Under the pieces are notes generated by a model. It saw only the letters and a program-made list of their open reading frames with translations. It searched no databases and was not told where the DNA came from. A stretch of 64,000 bases of DNA from Bryobacterales bacterium KBS 96 (GTDB lineage: Bacteria > Acidobacteriota > Terriglobia > Bryobacterales > Bryobacteraceae): contig KB906767.1 of the NCBI GenBank assembly GCA_000381625.1, forward strand, positions 6,058,462-6,122,461. Direction: 5' to 3'. Below are positions 52,376 through 61,311 of the stretch, piece by piece. Position 1 is the stretch's first letter, and every line of letters starts with the position of its first letter. The position numbers and the translations under genes were made by a program.

Positions 52376-53539
52376 TTACAGCCGGTATCGAAGCGATGCG
52401 CCTATGCCGCCCACATTCGCCAGGAGCGCCGCGTCTTCGATGAATTTCACCTGAGCGCCTGTCTGTTGCGCGCGCGTCACAAGAGCATCCGGTATCTTAA
52501 CTTCGGCTCCCGATCCCGGTGGCAGCCTACCTATGTCCGGGGCAAGCGCCTCATGCAGGTCTTCCTTGTCTGGATGGAGTTGCTCAAGAGCGGTGCTGAG
52601 GAACAGGGTGTCTACCTGGCCGTTGGCCAGAGCCGCCAGGACATCGTGCACTCCGACGGCAGCCAATCCGCCTGCCCGATACTCGTCAATCATCGCGGCG
52701 ACGCTCTCAGAATCGGTCTGCGCATCGTGCTCTCGCATCGTCGCCAGAGTCATTGTGAGTAATTCGTGCTCCGGGATATTCATGTCCAAATTCTTTTCCT
52801 CGATTACCTTTGCAGCCAGAAACGGGGAAAGCTGCTCGCGCAGAATAGGCAGAATGACTTCGTCGCCCGCAAGAATGATGTGTTCAATGCCTTCTTCCCG
52901 CACGATACGGTCGAGCTGGTCTATGACCTCCTTGCCGTGGCGCAGGTGGTAATTTTCCACATGGAGTTGATACCGGCGCATCGACCAGCCCGCTGGACTT
53001 CTGAAGGGCGCCGTGCTGACGCCACTCTGGGCACGGCTTCTGACCTTCGGGTTTGTCACCGTCCTGGCCGCGAGAGTACGCGCCAATCCGAAAACGAAAA
53101 TTCGCGCTGAGTTCGTGTCCGCTATCACAGCCGCATAGGGCGGGTACTCATCGTTGAGCTTGGCAAGAGTGTATATGTGGGGTTGGTGATAAACGTAAAG
53201 CTGATTCCTCTGAATGGGAGCATCGAACTGGAGCGCTTCAAAAAAATCGCCGGCGCCAGAACAGGCGAAAATTGCCGCGCCGTTTGAGGAAGGAAGCAAT
53301 TCGGTACTTAGCCATGACGTGATTTTTTTAACGTCCCTATCGAAGCTGTCCCGTTCAGGCGATCCTGGCACGTATGTACTTGCCCGCGCCTTTAGCTCTT
53401 TGCGAAGAAAAGGCTCGAAGTTGTCGCGCCCATGTTGATCCGGCTGAGTGTTCAGGTACACACTCAACACCGGCATAGTCGTCGGGCTGAAGTTGGAGAG
53501 TTCCTTCAACTTGTCTTCGAGCATTGATGGAGTGGGCAT
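52376..53539 (-). CDS. Bacterial archaeo-eukaryotic release factor-like protein (baeRF family 10 type)
   Basis: 387 residues, related to eRF1/Vms1-like proteins. The N-terminal part has TTMPVLSVYLNTQPDQHGRDNFEPFLRKELKA, the centre YAAVIADTNSARIFVFGLARTLA, and the C-terminal part VDTLFLSTALEQLHPD and ALVTRAQQTGAQVKFIEDAALLANVGGIGASLRYRL, which resembles the L7Ae-like domain of release factors. No eRF1 GGQ loop is evident at the expected place, so it is not a normal termination factor. ATG at 53539 has GGGAG 4 nt upstream. The family is linked to ribosome rescue or RNase-like functions by homology only. Confidence 0.85.
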   Translation of the reverse strand: MPTPSMLEDKLKELSNFSPTTMPVLSVYLNTQPDQHGRDNFEPFLRKELKARASTYVPGSPERDSFDRDVKKITSWLSTELLPSSNGAAIFACSGAGDFFEALQFDAPIQRNQLYVYHQPHIYTLAKLNDEYPPYAAVIADTNSARIFVFGLARTLAARTVTNPKVRSRAQSGVSTAPFRSPAGWSMRRYQLHVENYHLRHGKEVIDQLDRIVREEGIEHIILAGDEVILPILREQLSPFLAAKVIEEKNLDMNIPEHELLTMTLATMREHDAQTDSESVAAMIDEYRAGGLAAVGVHDVLAALANGQVDTLFLSTALEQLHPDKEDLHEALAPDIGRLPPGSGAEVKIPDALVTRAQQTGAQVKFIEDAALLANVGGIGASLRYRL

Positions 53540-53665
53540 GTATCTCCCTCTGCGAGGTCCTAACTCATTCTCACGCCATCCCATTTCAAGCGTCAGAGAA
53601 TAGAAGGCGCAACGTAAGGATAAATGGCCGGCTAAAGCGCCAGTGCGGAGCTGGTGGCGTCTTGC

Positions 53666-54982
53666 TTACTGAAGGATCTGTCGCAGGCTTCGCCCTTCGA
53701 CATTCGGCAGATTCACGCCCAGCAGAGCGGCTAATGTCGGGGCCACATCGAGATTGGGAATCTGTTCGAGCCTGACTCCCGGGCGAATACCGTATCCGGC
53801 AGCAATGAAGATCGCGTCCATATCGGGATCGCTAGCCAGATAGCCGTGGCTGCCTCCCTGTTGTGCGGCGGGAACCACGACCGCGCCCCCGCTCGCCGTG
53901 GGCCGCGAAAAGGTGTAACCGCTCTTCGCAAATAGAACAACGTCCGCCATCTGCGGATCTTTTTGTGGATCGGGCAAACCGAGCGAAGGAAAGTCTTCGC
54001 GGGTAGCGATTCGCTCGATGCCTTCGACTCCCTGCAATGTCTGTCGAATTTTGGCGACCAATTCCGCCGTGTTTTTTTTATTGAGATAAATCATGGCGCT
54101 GCCGCCTTCGGGAACGACGTAAGCATCATGGTCGAAAGATGCAAGGGCTATCGATGGCCGAATCTGTTTATGGAACGCTTTGAATCCGTGATCGGAAACA
54201 ATGAACACAGTGGTCCGGTCTTCGAGTCCGGACGTTTTGATCGCATCGAGGATTTCTTTTACGCGGGCATCGAGAAACGCCATCGCCGCTTCGCTTGCGA
54301 GAGTCTTCGGGCCGTAGCGATGCTGCGTCGAATCGAGTGTCAGGAAATGCACCAGAAGCAGATTGGGCTTGTGCTCTCGAATTAAGTAGGTGGCAGCCTT
54401 GGCCCAGATCTCATCTCGCCAGACAATATTGTCCTTATCAAAGTTCTCGACATCCGATCGCGTTAGAGCGCCATGCTCGATCATCTCCCGCTCCAGCGCG
54501 CCGTCTGGCGATGCTTGCTCCGGGAAATGCCAGTTGATGGTCCGGGCATTATGAATCGCCACCCAATCGACCTCAGCCGTCGTCAGCCCCTGTCGCGATG
54601 CCACGTCGTACACGGTAGTGGCATCGACCATTTGTTCTTTATCGATCCACGGCTCGATCTTTACCGGCGGCCATCCACCCGTTCTCGTGAGTGTTCCGTT
54701 GAAGAGGAGGCCGTTTTCCGGTGATCGCACGCCCGTTACCATGGCCGTATGATTGGGCCACGTCACGGTTGGATTGATGGGGCTCATCCGCTTGGCGCTC
54801 GATCCTCTTTCCGCCAAACGGCGCAATGTAGGAACCGGCAATTTAGGATCTTGCAACGTATACGCCGGGAATCCGTCGAGGCTGATCACGACCACCATCC
54901 GGCGCTTTGCTGGAATCGTAGCGGCGCTCGCGGCAAGAACAAAAGCTGCCATCAGCACCGTCGCGACGCAAGTTCGTTTCAT
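53666..54982 (-). CDS. Ectonucleotide pyrophosphatase/phosphodiesterase-like protein (alkaline phosphatase superfamily)
   Basis: 438 residues with signal peptide (RTCVATVLMAAFVLAASAA). The zinc enzyme core: VVVISLDGFPAYTL (first Asp), MSPINPTVTWPNHTAMVTG with the nucleophile Thr, LLLVHFLTLDSTQHRYG (Asp/His), and TVFIVSDHGFKAFH (Asp-His). The C-terminal DPDMDAIFIAAGYGIRPGVRLEQI and NLDVAPTLAALLGVNLPNVEGR are the last metal His-bearing region. It should hydrolyse phosphodiester or pyrophosphate bonds in the periplasm. ATG at 54982 is chosen; the frame extends 22 codons upstream, and a nearby ATG is also possible. Confidence 0.92.
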   Translation of the reverse strand: MKRTCVATVLMAAFVLAASAATIPAKRRMVVVISLDGFPAYTLQDPKLPVPTLRRLAERGSSAKRMSPINPTVTWPNHTAMVTGVRSPENGLLFNGTLTRTGGWPPVKIEPWIDKEQMVDATTVYDVASRQGLTTAEVDWVAIHNARTINWHFPEQASPDGALEREMIEHGALTRSDVENFDKDNIVWRDEIWAKAATYLIREHKPNLLLVHFLTLDSTQHRYGPKTLASEAAMAFLDARVKEILDAIKTSGLEDRTTVFIVSDHGFKAFHKQIRPSIALASFDHDAYVVPEGGSAMIYLNKKNTAELVAKIRQTLQGVEGIERIATREDFPSLGLPDPQKDPQMADVVLFAKSGYTFSRPTASGGAVVVPAAQQGGSHGYLASDPDMDAIFIAAGYGIRPGVRLEQIPNLDVAPTLAALLGVNLPNVEGRSLRQILQ

Positions 54983-55218
54983 AGTTCTCTTCTGCATACG
55001 CGCTATTACGAAAGACCGGCCCCCCGGGTATTTCCGGCCAATCTTCAATGATATGCATTGGCGAAAAATATCCGGCGATCTGGGGCATTCGACGGATCAT
55101 TGCCTTTTAGTGATTACAAGGGGGAGGAGAAGGAGTGTTGCAAAGTGCCTAGCGCGGGACTCTCTTCCATAGAATCGACGATCTCAGAATCACGCCAACT
55201 ATTGAGATAAGCCGCCGA

Positions 55219-55503
55219 ATGAAGTTCCGAAGCGAAGTAGGTCACATGGAGCGGAGGCTTGCCTGGTCTCGGCTGGGCGGCGGCTCCGAACTCTTTGAGG
55301 TAGAGTCCGTTTGGCGACTACTTGGTCGCATGCTTCGGTCGCTATGGACCGTCCGGCAGTTGAAGTTTCTCAAGCGCGTCGAACTCTCTTTGTGGGCTAT
55401 TGCTGTTTTACTGTTGCCTTTACCCATGGCTCGGCGCGCCATTTACATGGGGCTGTCTCGATTGACAAAGCCTCTCTTCTTTCGCTTGTTAGCTGGCGCA
55501 TAG
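55219..55503 (+). CDS. Doubtful small ORF in a 550-bp gap
   Basis: Open frame of up to 94 residues (or 85 from a second ATG at 55246 with AGGT before it) with one hydrophobic stretch LSLWAIAVLLLPLPMA and basic flanks. It is the only sizeable frame on the plus strand in 54983-55537. No family is recognised and codon use is not convincing, so it may be chance. Confidence 0.25.
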   Translation: MKFRSEVGHMERRLAWSRLGGGSELFEVESVWRLLGRMLRSLWTVRQLKFLKRVELSLWAIAVLLLPLPMARRAIYMGLSRLTKPLFFRLLAGA

Positions 55504-55511
55504 TCGCCCCA

Positions 55512-55535
55512 GGGCACTGGCGTGCAGCGGCTTCC
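55512..55535. repeat. Composite palindromic repeat, half copy (hairpin B)
   Basis: GGGCACTGGCGTGCAGCGGCTTCCGTTT matches the half at 28750 (GCGCACTGGCGTGCGGCGGCTCCGTTT) with two changes. It lies directly at the 3' end of the CpxA-like kinase gene. Confidence 0.65.
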
Positions 55536-55537
55536 GT

Positions 55538-56977
55538 TTACTCCAGCCGCGCCGCGGTCGACACGGGCTGGAGGTTCATGCTTGAAATGCGCGACGTAGG
55601 GAAGCTCATGCACACCGACAGCCCGCCTTTGGGACGGTTGAACGCCTCCACCGACCCGCCATGGAGGCGTATGGTGCGGTCCGTGATTGCCAGGCCCAGG
55701 CCGATGCCGCCGCTTTCCCTGTCACGGGCTTCCGCAACACGATAGAAGGGCTCGAACACGTGCGGCAGATCCTGTTCCGGCACTCCGCGCCCACAATCGC
55801 TGACGGTCACCGATACGGACGAACGCGAGCACTGCAATTCGACCGTAACGGTTGTGCCCTCGTTTGTGTACCGGACCGCATTTCGCAGGACGTTCTCGAA
55901 CGCGCTATGCAGGAGTTCGCGCGATCCTTCGACGTGGCATCCTTCCTCGGCGCGCAGGTCGATGTGGACGCCGCGTCCAATGGCCTCGAACGCCGCATCG
56001 GCGGCAATATCTTCGAGTAGTTGTTTCAAATCGACCGGTTCAAGAACCTCCGGTCTTGGGATCGCATCGAGACGGGCGAGCGTGAGGAGCTGTCCGATGA
56101 GCGTATTGAGGCGCTCCGACTCACGGTCGATGCGGTTTAGGAGCGGCATCGCATCCGCCGCAACGCGCCGTTGCAGGAGACCGGACGCCAGCGCCAGCCG
56201 GGTAAGCGGAGATCGCAACTCGTGAGAAATGTCGCCCAACAAGCGCCGTTGCGATTGCAGCAACTGTTCCTGCCGGGTGATCAGTCCCTCGATCCGCCGC
56301 GCCATTTCGTCGAAGTCTTTTCCCAGTTCCGAAACCTCGTCTCCCCGTTTTAGGAAGGGGTCATTGCCTACGCGGGCCGTAAGATCGCCGGACGCAAATC
56401 GCCGAGCGACTGCACGAAGGCGGCGTATGGGCGAAGCGAAATAGCGAGCTAATCCGTAACACACGATCCCGGCCGTCACCAGTAGCGCCAGAATGCGCAG
56501 CAGCCATGTCCTCAGAGGAACTGCATAGGCCGGAGGACGGCCGTGCGGGAGGTCATATAGAAGTACATAAGGCAGGTTTTTCGGGCCTCTCGCGGGAGCT
56601 GCGATCAGCGTTTTCCCACTTTCCCGGATGAATTTTGATGAATTTGTGGCCGCGGCGCGCTTCGCCAGGTCGCTTACGAATGCCGGGAGCTTTTCCCCGC
56701 AAAGATCCTTTCCTTGGGTATCGGTAAGGTTCCTGCGTAGGTCAAGTTCGGGAAACGGCTCCTGCCGGTCGAAAAACGCCTGAACCGCGCTGCAACCCTG
56801 GTTGTCGTAAATTGCCGCTGCATCGTGCCCGTAGAGCTGGATAAAAGTGTGGCTCAGGCGCCATCGGGGAAGGGTGACGTCGGGTTCGGTCAAATAGACG
56901 CTGCCTATCAGAACCGCAACCAGCAGGACCGTTGCCGCCCAGAACCACAGAAATATCCGTATAAAAAGAGTACGCAC
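55538..56977 (-). CDS. CpxA-like sensor histidine kinase
   Basis: 479 residues from a GTG start 7 bp after the regulator stop. The topology is one helix (TLFIRIFLWFWAATVLLVAVLIGSVYL), a periplasmic domain of about 130 residues, a second helix (LLRILALLVTAGIVCYGLARYF), HAMP (SPIRRLRAVARRFASGDLTARVG), and HisKA (LLGDISHELRSPLTRLALASGLLQRR) with the phospho-His. The ATPase domain has LRNAVRYTNEG, VSDCGRGVPEQDLPHVFEPFYR and GGIGLGLAITDRTIRLHGGSVEA. Overall layout is that of CpxA/EnvZ-class envelope sensors. Confidence 0.93.
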   Translation of the reverse strand: MRTLFIRIFLWFWAATVLLVAVLIGSVYLTEPDVTLPRWRLSHTFIQLYGHDAAAIYDNQGCSAVQAFFDRQEPFPELDLRRNLTDTQGKDLCGEKLPAFVSDLAKRAAATNSSKFIRESGKTLIAAPARGPKNLPYVLLYDLPHGRPPAYAVPLRTWLLRILALLVTAGIVCYGLARYFASPIRRLRAVARRFASGDLTARVGNDPFLKRGDEVSELGKDFDEMARRIEGLITRQEQLLQSQRRLLGDISHELRSPLTRLALASGLLQRRVAADAMPLLNRIDRESERLNTLIGQLLTLARLDAIPRPEVLEPVDLKQLLEDIAADAAFEAIGRGVHIDLRAEEGCHVEGSRELLHSAFENVLRNAVRYTNEGTTVTVELQCSRSSVSVTVSDCGRGVPEQDLPHVFEPFYRVAEARDRESGGIGLGLAITDRTIRLHGGSVEAFNRPKGGLSVCMSFPTSRISSMNLQPVSTAARLE

Positions 56978-56984
56978 TCCCGCG

Positions 56985-57689
56985 TTACTTACCTGCCGAG
57001 ACAACGGCGTATTGATAACCGACGTTGCGCACCGACTTAATCCGTTCCACTCCCTTGACACGAGCGCCGAGTTTGCGGCGCAAGCTGCTCACGTGGTTAT
57101 CGATACTTCTATCGAACACAGCGAATTCCCGTCCGAGCACGTCCTGGAAAAGCTGCTCGCGCGGCACTACCTGCCCGGCCCCATTGAGGAGCACCCGCAG
57201 CAAATCGAATTCCGCTGTTGTCATGTCGATCAATTCACCGTCCCGCCGCACCACGCGCGCCCGCGAGTCCAGTTCAACATCCCCGACAACAAGAATATCC
57301 GAATTAGGCGGCTCGCTTTCAGCCCCATCGTGGGTCCGCCGCAGGATGGCATGGACGCGGGCGACCAGTTCGCGCGGGTTGAACGGTTTGGGGAGGTAAT
57401 CGTCCGCCCCAATCTCCAGCCCGACAATGCGGTCAATGTCGTCGCCGCGCGCCGTCAGCATCAGCACGGGCACGTGCGATTGCGCACGGAGTTGCCGCAA
57501 GACTTCAAAGCCGTTTAGCCCTGGCAACATCACGTCGAGGATCACCAGCGAGTAATGTCCGCTCAAGGCCTGCTTCAGGCCGGTATTACCGTCCTGCGCG
57601 AATTCGAGGCTCAACCCCTCGTTCAAAAGGTATTCGCCGAGCAGTTCGCCCAACTCAGAATCGTCGTCAACAATCAGGACGCGGCGCAA
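56985..57689 (-). CDS. CpxR/OmpR-family response regulator
   Basis: 234 residues with TTG start at 57689, chosen because GGAGG lies 4 nt before it; an upstream ATG at 57752 gives 21 extra residues with no conserved pattern. The receiver has RRVLIVDDDSELGELLGEYLL, LVILDVMLPGLNGFEVL (phospho-Asp), VPVLMLTARGDD and DDYLPKPFNPREL (Lys). The winged-helix output has RRDGELIDMTTAEFDLLRVLLNGAGQVVPREQLFQDV and SSLRRKLGARVKGVERIKSVRNVGYQYAV. It is followed by its kinase. Confidence 0.93.
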   Translation of the reverse strand: MRRVLIVDDDSELGELLGEYLLNEGLSLEFAQDGNTGLKQALSGHYSLVILDVMLPGLNGFEVLRQLRAQSHVPVLMLTARGDDIDRIVGLEIGADDYLPKPFNPRELVARVHAILRRTHDGAESEPPNSDILVVGDVELDSRARVVRRDGELIDMTTAEFDLLRVLLNGAGQVVPREQLFQDVLGREFAVFDRSIDNHVSSLRRKLGARVKGVERIKSVRNVGYQYAVVSAGK

Positions 57690-57767
57690 GGAACCTCCGT
57701 CCTCTGTTGTAGCGCAGTCGTTGCGTAAGATTGGGCTGAATAGTTCCGGCATGGGGAAACCGGGGGA

Positions 57768-58088
57768 TTAACGCCAGTGTTGAAACGCGGCGGCCGTGGC
57801 AATCAGCGGACGCGCAATCCGCAGGAAACAAAGCGCTGTATCGCTTGCGTTCTGTTTCCTGAGATGTGCGCCGTTCGGCGGCGTGTTGGGGTGTTGGGGA
57901 CTAACCGCCGAATGTCTTGCGAGCGCGGGTGTCGTCATCGCGCTCAAATGCCGTAATCTGCTGGATTGGAAGTAACCGGAGCTTTGCCCCGCGCCTCCCA
58001 AGGGGGCTGAAAATACATACGCCAGGAAGAGGAACGAGGCGCCTGCCAGCACCGTCCAGATCCAACGCGCTATGGTTGCCCGCTTCAT
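57768..58088 (-). CDS. Small membrane-anchored protein upstream of the CpxAR-like pair (uncertain extent)
   Basis: Starts well: GAGG 4 nt before ATG 58088, nine bases after the lipoprotein stop, then a membrane or signal segment (RATIARWIWTVLAGASFLFLAYVFSAP). Continuing in frame gives 106 residues of low-quality sequence. A neighbouring frame gives KLRLLPIQQITAFERDDDTRARKTFGG and then stops, which looks more protein-like, so a frameshift after about residue 28 is possible. I do not recognise the family. Confidence 0.4.
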   Translation of the reverse strand: MKRATIARWIWTVLAGASFLFLAYVFSAPLGGAGQSSGYFQSSRLRHLSAMTTPALARHSAVSPQHPNTPPNGAHLRKQNASDTALCFLRIARPLIATAAAFQHWR

Positions 58089-58097
58089 ACATCCTCA

Positions 58098-58820
58098 TCA
58101 TGCGTCCTCGGCGATAGCCGCACGGTCCGAAAATGTATTCGGCGTGTAAGGGTTTGTCGCGAATGGAGCCGGTGGCGACGAGGAACATTTACGCGCCGAA
58201 ATCCATTCTTTTGAGCCATTCACATCTTGCGGACGCTCGGCGATGACGGCAATGCCGGCCGGTATCCAGGAACAGGACAACTCCTTGCTGTCGTGACACG
58301 CCGCTGCATCCGTCTCTACCTGTTTCGTTGCTTCCGCGAGCACTTCGGCGTTGTCCGCCGCAAGGACGGCCATATCGTGATCGGACTGGCTTACGCGGCG
58401 CAGATAAATCAAGCGGATGTAGCGGCGCCGCCGTGGCAATTGGAACAATTTCACCGTTGGATTTGGCTCTGCTCTCGTCACGCCGTTCCGGGTGGTTTCC
58501 GCCGATAAGAATTGAATACTCAATCCCGCCCACTGCTTTTTCCGCACAAGATAGAAGGATGTTTCGTATCCCATAAAATCTTTACCCGCGGAGAGCGTCA
58601 TCATGTTTGTACCGGTCTGTTGAACGTTCGGGGTAAGCCGATACCCGCCGGATCGCAGCAACGGAGTGACCACCCGCAAGCGCCACCCTGGCTGGAGGTC
58701 CAGATACGATGTGTTCACTGCCGGCGCCGGGGGAGTCCGAACCCTAGGTGACGCGCAGGCAGATAGTACGATCAGCAAGCAGACGAGTGAGTAAAAGGCC
58801 TTGTGTGCATTTATACGCAT
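58098..58820 (-). CDS. Hypothetical lipoprotein
   Basis: 240 residues. N-terminal signal (RINAHKAFYSLVCLLIVLSACAS) with lipobox LSAC, so a membrane-anchored periplasmic protein is expected. The mature domain has SYLDLQPGWRLRVVTPLLRSGGYRL, DFMGYETSFYLVRKKQWAGLSIQF and RRRRYIRLIYLRRVSQSDHDMAVLAADN, with two Cys near HDSKELSCSW. I do not recognise the family. It heads the apparent operon lipoprotein, small protein, CpxR-like, CpxA-like, so it could modulate the sensor. Confidence 0.68.
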   Translation of the reverse strand: MRINAHKAFYSLVCLLIVLSACASPRVRTPPAPAVNTSYLDLQPGWRLRVVTPLLRSGGYRLTPNVQQTGTNMMTLSAGKDFMGYETSFYLVRKKQWAGLSIQFLSAETTRNGVTRAEPNPTVKLFQLPRRRRYIRLIYLRRVSQSDHDMAVLAADNAEVLAEATKQVETDAAACHDSKELSCSWIPAGIAVIAERPQDVNGSKEWISARKCSSSPPAPFATNPYTPNTFSDRAAIAEDA

Positions 58821-58987
58821 GATGTGAAAAATTTAGCATGACGGCGCTTCCCGGTCAAGCAGCAGACGTTTTGCGGCCAGTGCAAGCTTGCGGCGATAGA
58901 ATGGACGCAAGTCGATTAGTAAACGCCATCTTTACAGGTGAAAGTGTTAATCGCGACTATCCGGATGTTTTTGAGGTGAAATTTCTG

Positions 58988-60388
58988 ATGGCTACGACAC
59001 GATCTGTGTTGGTCATATTCGGTTTTGTAATCGCGGCTTTGCCCGTTTTCGCGCAGGACGGAACGGCGCCGGCGGTCACGTTCAACAAAGATGTGGCTCC
59101 GATTTTCTACCAGCACTGCGTTGTCTGCCATCATCCGAACGACATCGCTCCGATGTCTCTGGTCACATACAAAGAAGCCCGCCCGTGGGCGGCGGCGATT
59201 CGCGAAGCCGTTGTGCGGCGCGTGATGCCGCCGTGGCACGCGGACCCCCACGTTGGAGACTTTCTGAACGATCCGCGTTTATCCGATAAGGACATTCAGA
59301 CGATCGACGCCTGGGCGAAAAGTGGAGCCACGGAAGGCGATCCCAAGGATTTGCCCGCGGCGCCGTCGTTTCACGATGGCTGGCATATCAAGCCCGATGT
59401 CGTGTTAACCATCCCGGAACAGGTTGTCAAAGCCGGTAATCAGGACGATTACGAATACATCTACGTCCCCACCCATTTCACGGAAGACAAGTGGATCCAA
59501 GCGGCCGAGGTGTTGCCCGGAGATCGCCGTGTTGTGCATCACGCGACGGTCAGCGTTGTCAGCGCCGACGAAGCTCCGAAACTGATCGAGAGTCACGCCG
59601 GCGTCCAGAAGCAGGATAAGTATCACTTCAGAACCGGCAAGGTGAATCACATGAAAGCCGACGCGCCGGTTGCCGATGACGGCTGCTCGGCCAGCGCCGA
59701 CGGACAACTGCCCGATCCAACCTCCGGCGGCATCAATCACGTACCGGCGATCTATCTTCCAGGACACTTAGCGGAAGTGCGGCCTCCTGGATATGCGCTG
59801 AAGATTCCCGCCGGTTCCTATCTGCAATTCCAGGTGCATTACAGCAACCGGCTAGGCAAGGACGTCACCGATCGAACCAGCATTGGCCTGGTGTTTTCCA
59901 AGGAGCCAGTGACCCATGAAGTGGCGCAGTACGAGATCTGGAACAACTGGTTTCAGATTCCGCCGAATGATGGCGACCACAAGGTGACATCCTGCTTTAC
60001 ACTGCCGAAAGACGTGATGGTGGTGGCGTACACGGCTCACATGCACTTCCGGGGGAAGAGTATGACGACGGAAGCGATCTATCCGGATGGACGGCACGAA
60101 GTGCTCTACAATGTTCCGAAATATGATTTTCGCTGGCAGGAGACCTATTTCCTGAGACATCAATTTCTCATGCCGAAAGGCACGAAATTGGTGACGACTG
60201 CTTACTTCGATAACTCCGCGAATAACGGGCTGAATCCGGACCCGTCAAAGACAATCCGGTGGGGCGAGCCGAGCACCGAGGAGATGATGGGCTTCTGGCT
60301 GGCGTATGCCGACGTCACGCCTGTCGATGAAAAAGCGGTGGGAAGTGCGAAAGCGGGCGTGGGCGGCGAGTTGTCGGCGAAGAAGTGA
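58988..60388 (+). CDS. Cytochrome c plus copper type II monooxygenase-like protein
   Basis: 466 residues, exported (TTRSVLVIFGFVIAALPVFAQ). The first domain is a c-type heme motif in YQHCVVCHHPNDIAPMSL (CxxCH), with a downstream Met in VVRRVMPPWHADP likely the axial ligand. The second part resembles the ascorbate-dependent copper type II monooxygenase fold: RRVVHHATVSVV, LQFQVHYSNRLGKDVTDRTSIGLVF, and MVVAYTAHMHFRGKSMTTEAIYPDGRHEVLY provide His pairs for copper. ATG at 58988 is preferred, as it opens the signal peptide. It overlaps the next gene by GTGA. The substrate is unknown. Confidence 0.85.
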   Translation: MATTRSVLVIFGFVIAALPVFAQDGTAPAVTFNKDVAPIFYQHCVVCHHPNDIAPMSLVTYKEARPWAAAIREAVVRRVMPPWHADPHVGDFLNDPRLSDKDIQTIDAWAKSGATEGDPKDLPAAPSFHDGWHIKPDVVLTIPEQVVKAGNQDDYEYIYVPTHFTEDKWIQAAEVLPGDRRVVHHATVSVVSADEAPKLIESHAGVQKQDKYHFRTGKVNHMKADAPVADDGCSASADGQLPDPTSGGINHVPAIYLPGHLAEVRPPGYALKIPAGSYLQFQVHYSNRLGKDVTDRTSIGLVFSKEPVTHEVAQYEIWNNWFQIPPNDGDHKVTSCFTLPKDVMVVAYTAHMHFRGKSMTTEAIYPDGRHEVLYNVPKYDFRWQETYFLRHQFLMPKGTKLVTTAYFDNSANNGLNPDPSKTIRWGEPSTEEMMGFWLAYADVTPVDEKAVGSAKAGVGGELSAKK

Positions 60389-61311
60389 ATAGCGCTGCAG
60401 CAAACATCGGTGTTCGGCGTGCCTCGCCCCGGTCGTTTTCGCAATTGATCAACCGGCGGGAATGCTTGGGATTACTGTTGGCCTCTCGCTGCGCTCTGGC
60501 CCGGCAGCAGCAACCCAAGGGCGTGCCTCCATCGAAAGACTGGGTCTGCCCCATGGACCCGGATTATCGCTCCGATAAGCCGGGTAAGTGCCCGCGATGC
60601 GGCATGACCCTGGTGCTGCACGTGCCGGATCGCATCGAATACCCGCTCGAAGTAACGCAATCGCCGGAACTGCTGCGGCCTGGAGATACGGCCACGCTGA
60701 CCTTTCGTGTCCTGAATCCGGCGACCAATCAGCCCGTCAAGCACTTCGAGATTGTGCACGAGAAGCTGATGCATTTATTTATCGTCAGCGAAAATCTGGG
60801 CTTCTTCGCGCACGTACACCCCGTGCCACAGCTGGATGGCTCGTTCGTCCTCAAACAGCAGTTGCCTGACGGTGGTATGTACCGGATGCTTGCCGATTTT
60901 TACCCCTCCGGTTCCGTACCGCAACTTGCGGTGGATACACTATTCGTTTCCGGGACCAGCAAGCACATCGATTTATTGCCATCGCTCGCGCCGTCGAAGT
61001 CGGTGAATCTCACGGCTTCGCTCCGCTTGGAGCCTGCCATTCCACTGGCCGGACTAGAGACGAAGATGTTTTACACGTTGCAACCCGGAGAAGGGCTGCA
61101 GCCTTATCTCGGCGCCTGGGGCCACATGCTTGTGGCAAGCGCCGACTTGGTCGACATGATTCACCTGCATCCATTCATCGCGAACGGAAGCCCTGACGTA
61201 CAGTTCAATCTCACTTTCCCGCGTCCCGGGCTCTATCGCATCTGGACGCAATTTCAACGGCAGGGAGAGGTGAACACGGTCGTCTTTACCGTGCCCGTGA
61301 AAGCGTTGTAG
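60385..61311 (+). CDS. Exported protein with heavy-metal-binding (CPMDPxYxxDxPGxCPxCGM) domain
   Basis: 308 residues starting at a GTG that overlaps the preceding stop. An Arg-rich N-terminus with LGLLLASRCALA suggests export. Then comes the metal-binding motif WVCPMDPDYRSDKPGKCPRCGMTLV (about 52-75), seen in copper/heavy-metal efflux proteins. The remaining domain is beta-rich with LMHLFIVSENLGFFAHVHPVPQLDGSF and WGHMLVASADLVDMIHLHPF, His-rich strands that could hold copper. Context with the preceding cytochrome/monooxygenase supports copper delivery to it (inference). It overlaps the convergent gene by 26 bp at its end. Confidence 0.82.
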   Translation: MNSAAANIGVRRASPRSFSQLINRRECLGLLLASRCALARQQQPKGVPPSKDWVCPMDPDYRSDKPGKCPRCGMTLVLHVPDRIEYPLEVTQSPELLRPGDTATLTFRVLNPATNQPVKHFEIVHEKLMHLFIVSENLGFFAHVHPVPQLDGSFVLKQQLPDGGMYRMLADFYPSGSVPQLAVDTLFVSGTSKHIDLLPSLAPSKSVNLTASLRLEPAIPLAGLETKMFYTLQPGEGLQPYLGAWGHMLVASADLVDMIHLHPFIANGSPDVQFNLTFPRPGLYRIWTQFQRQGEVNTVVFTVPVKAL

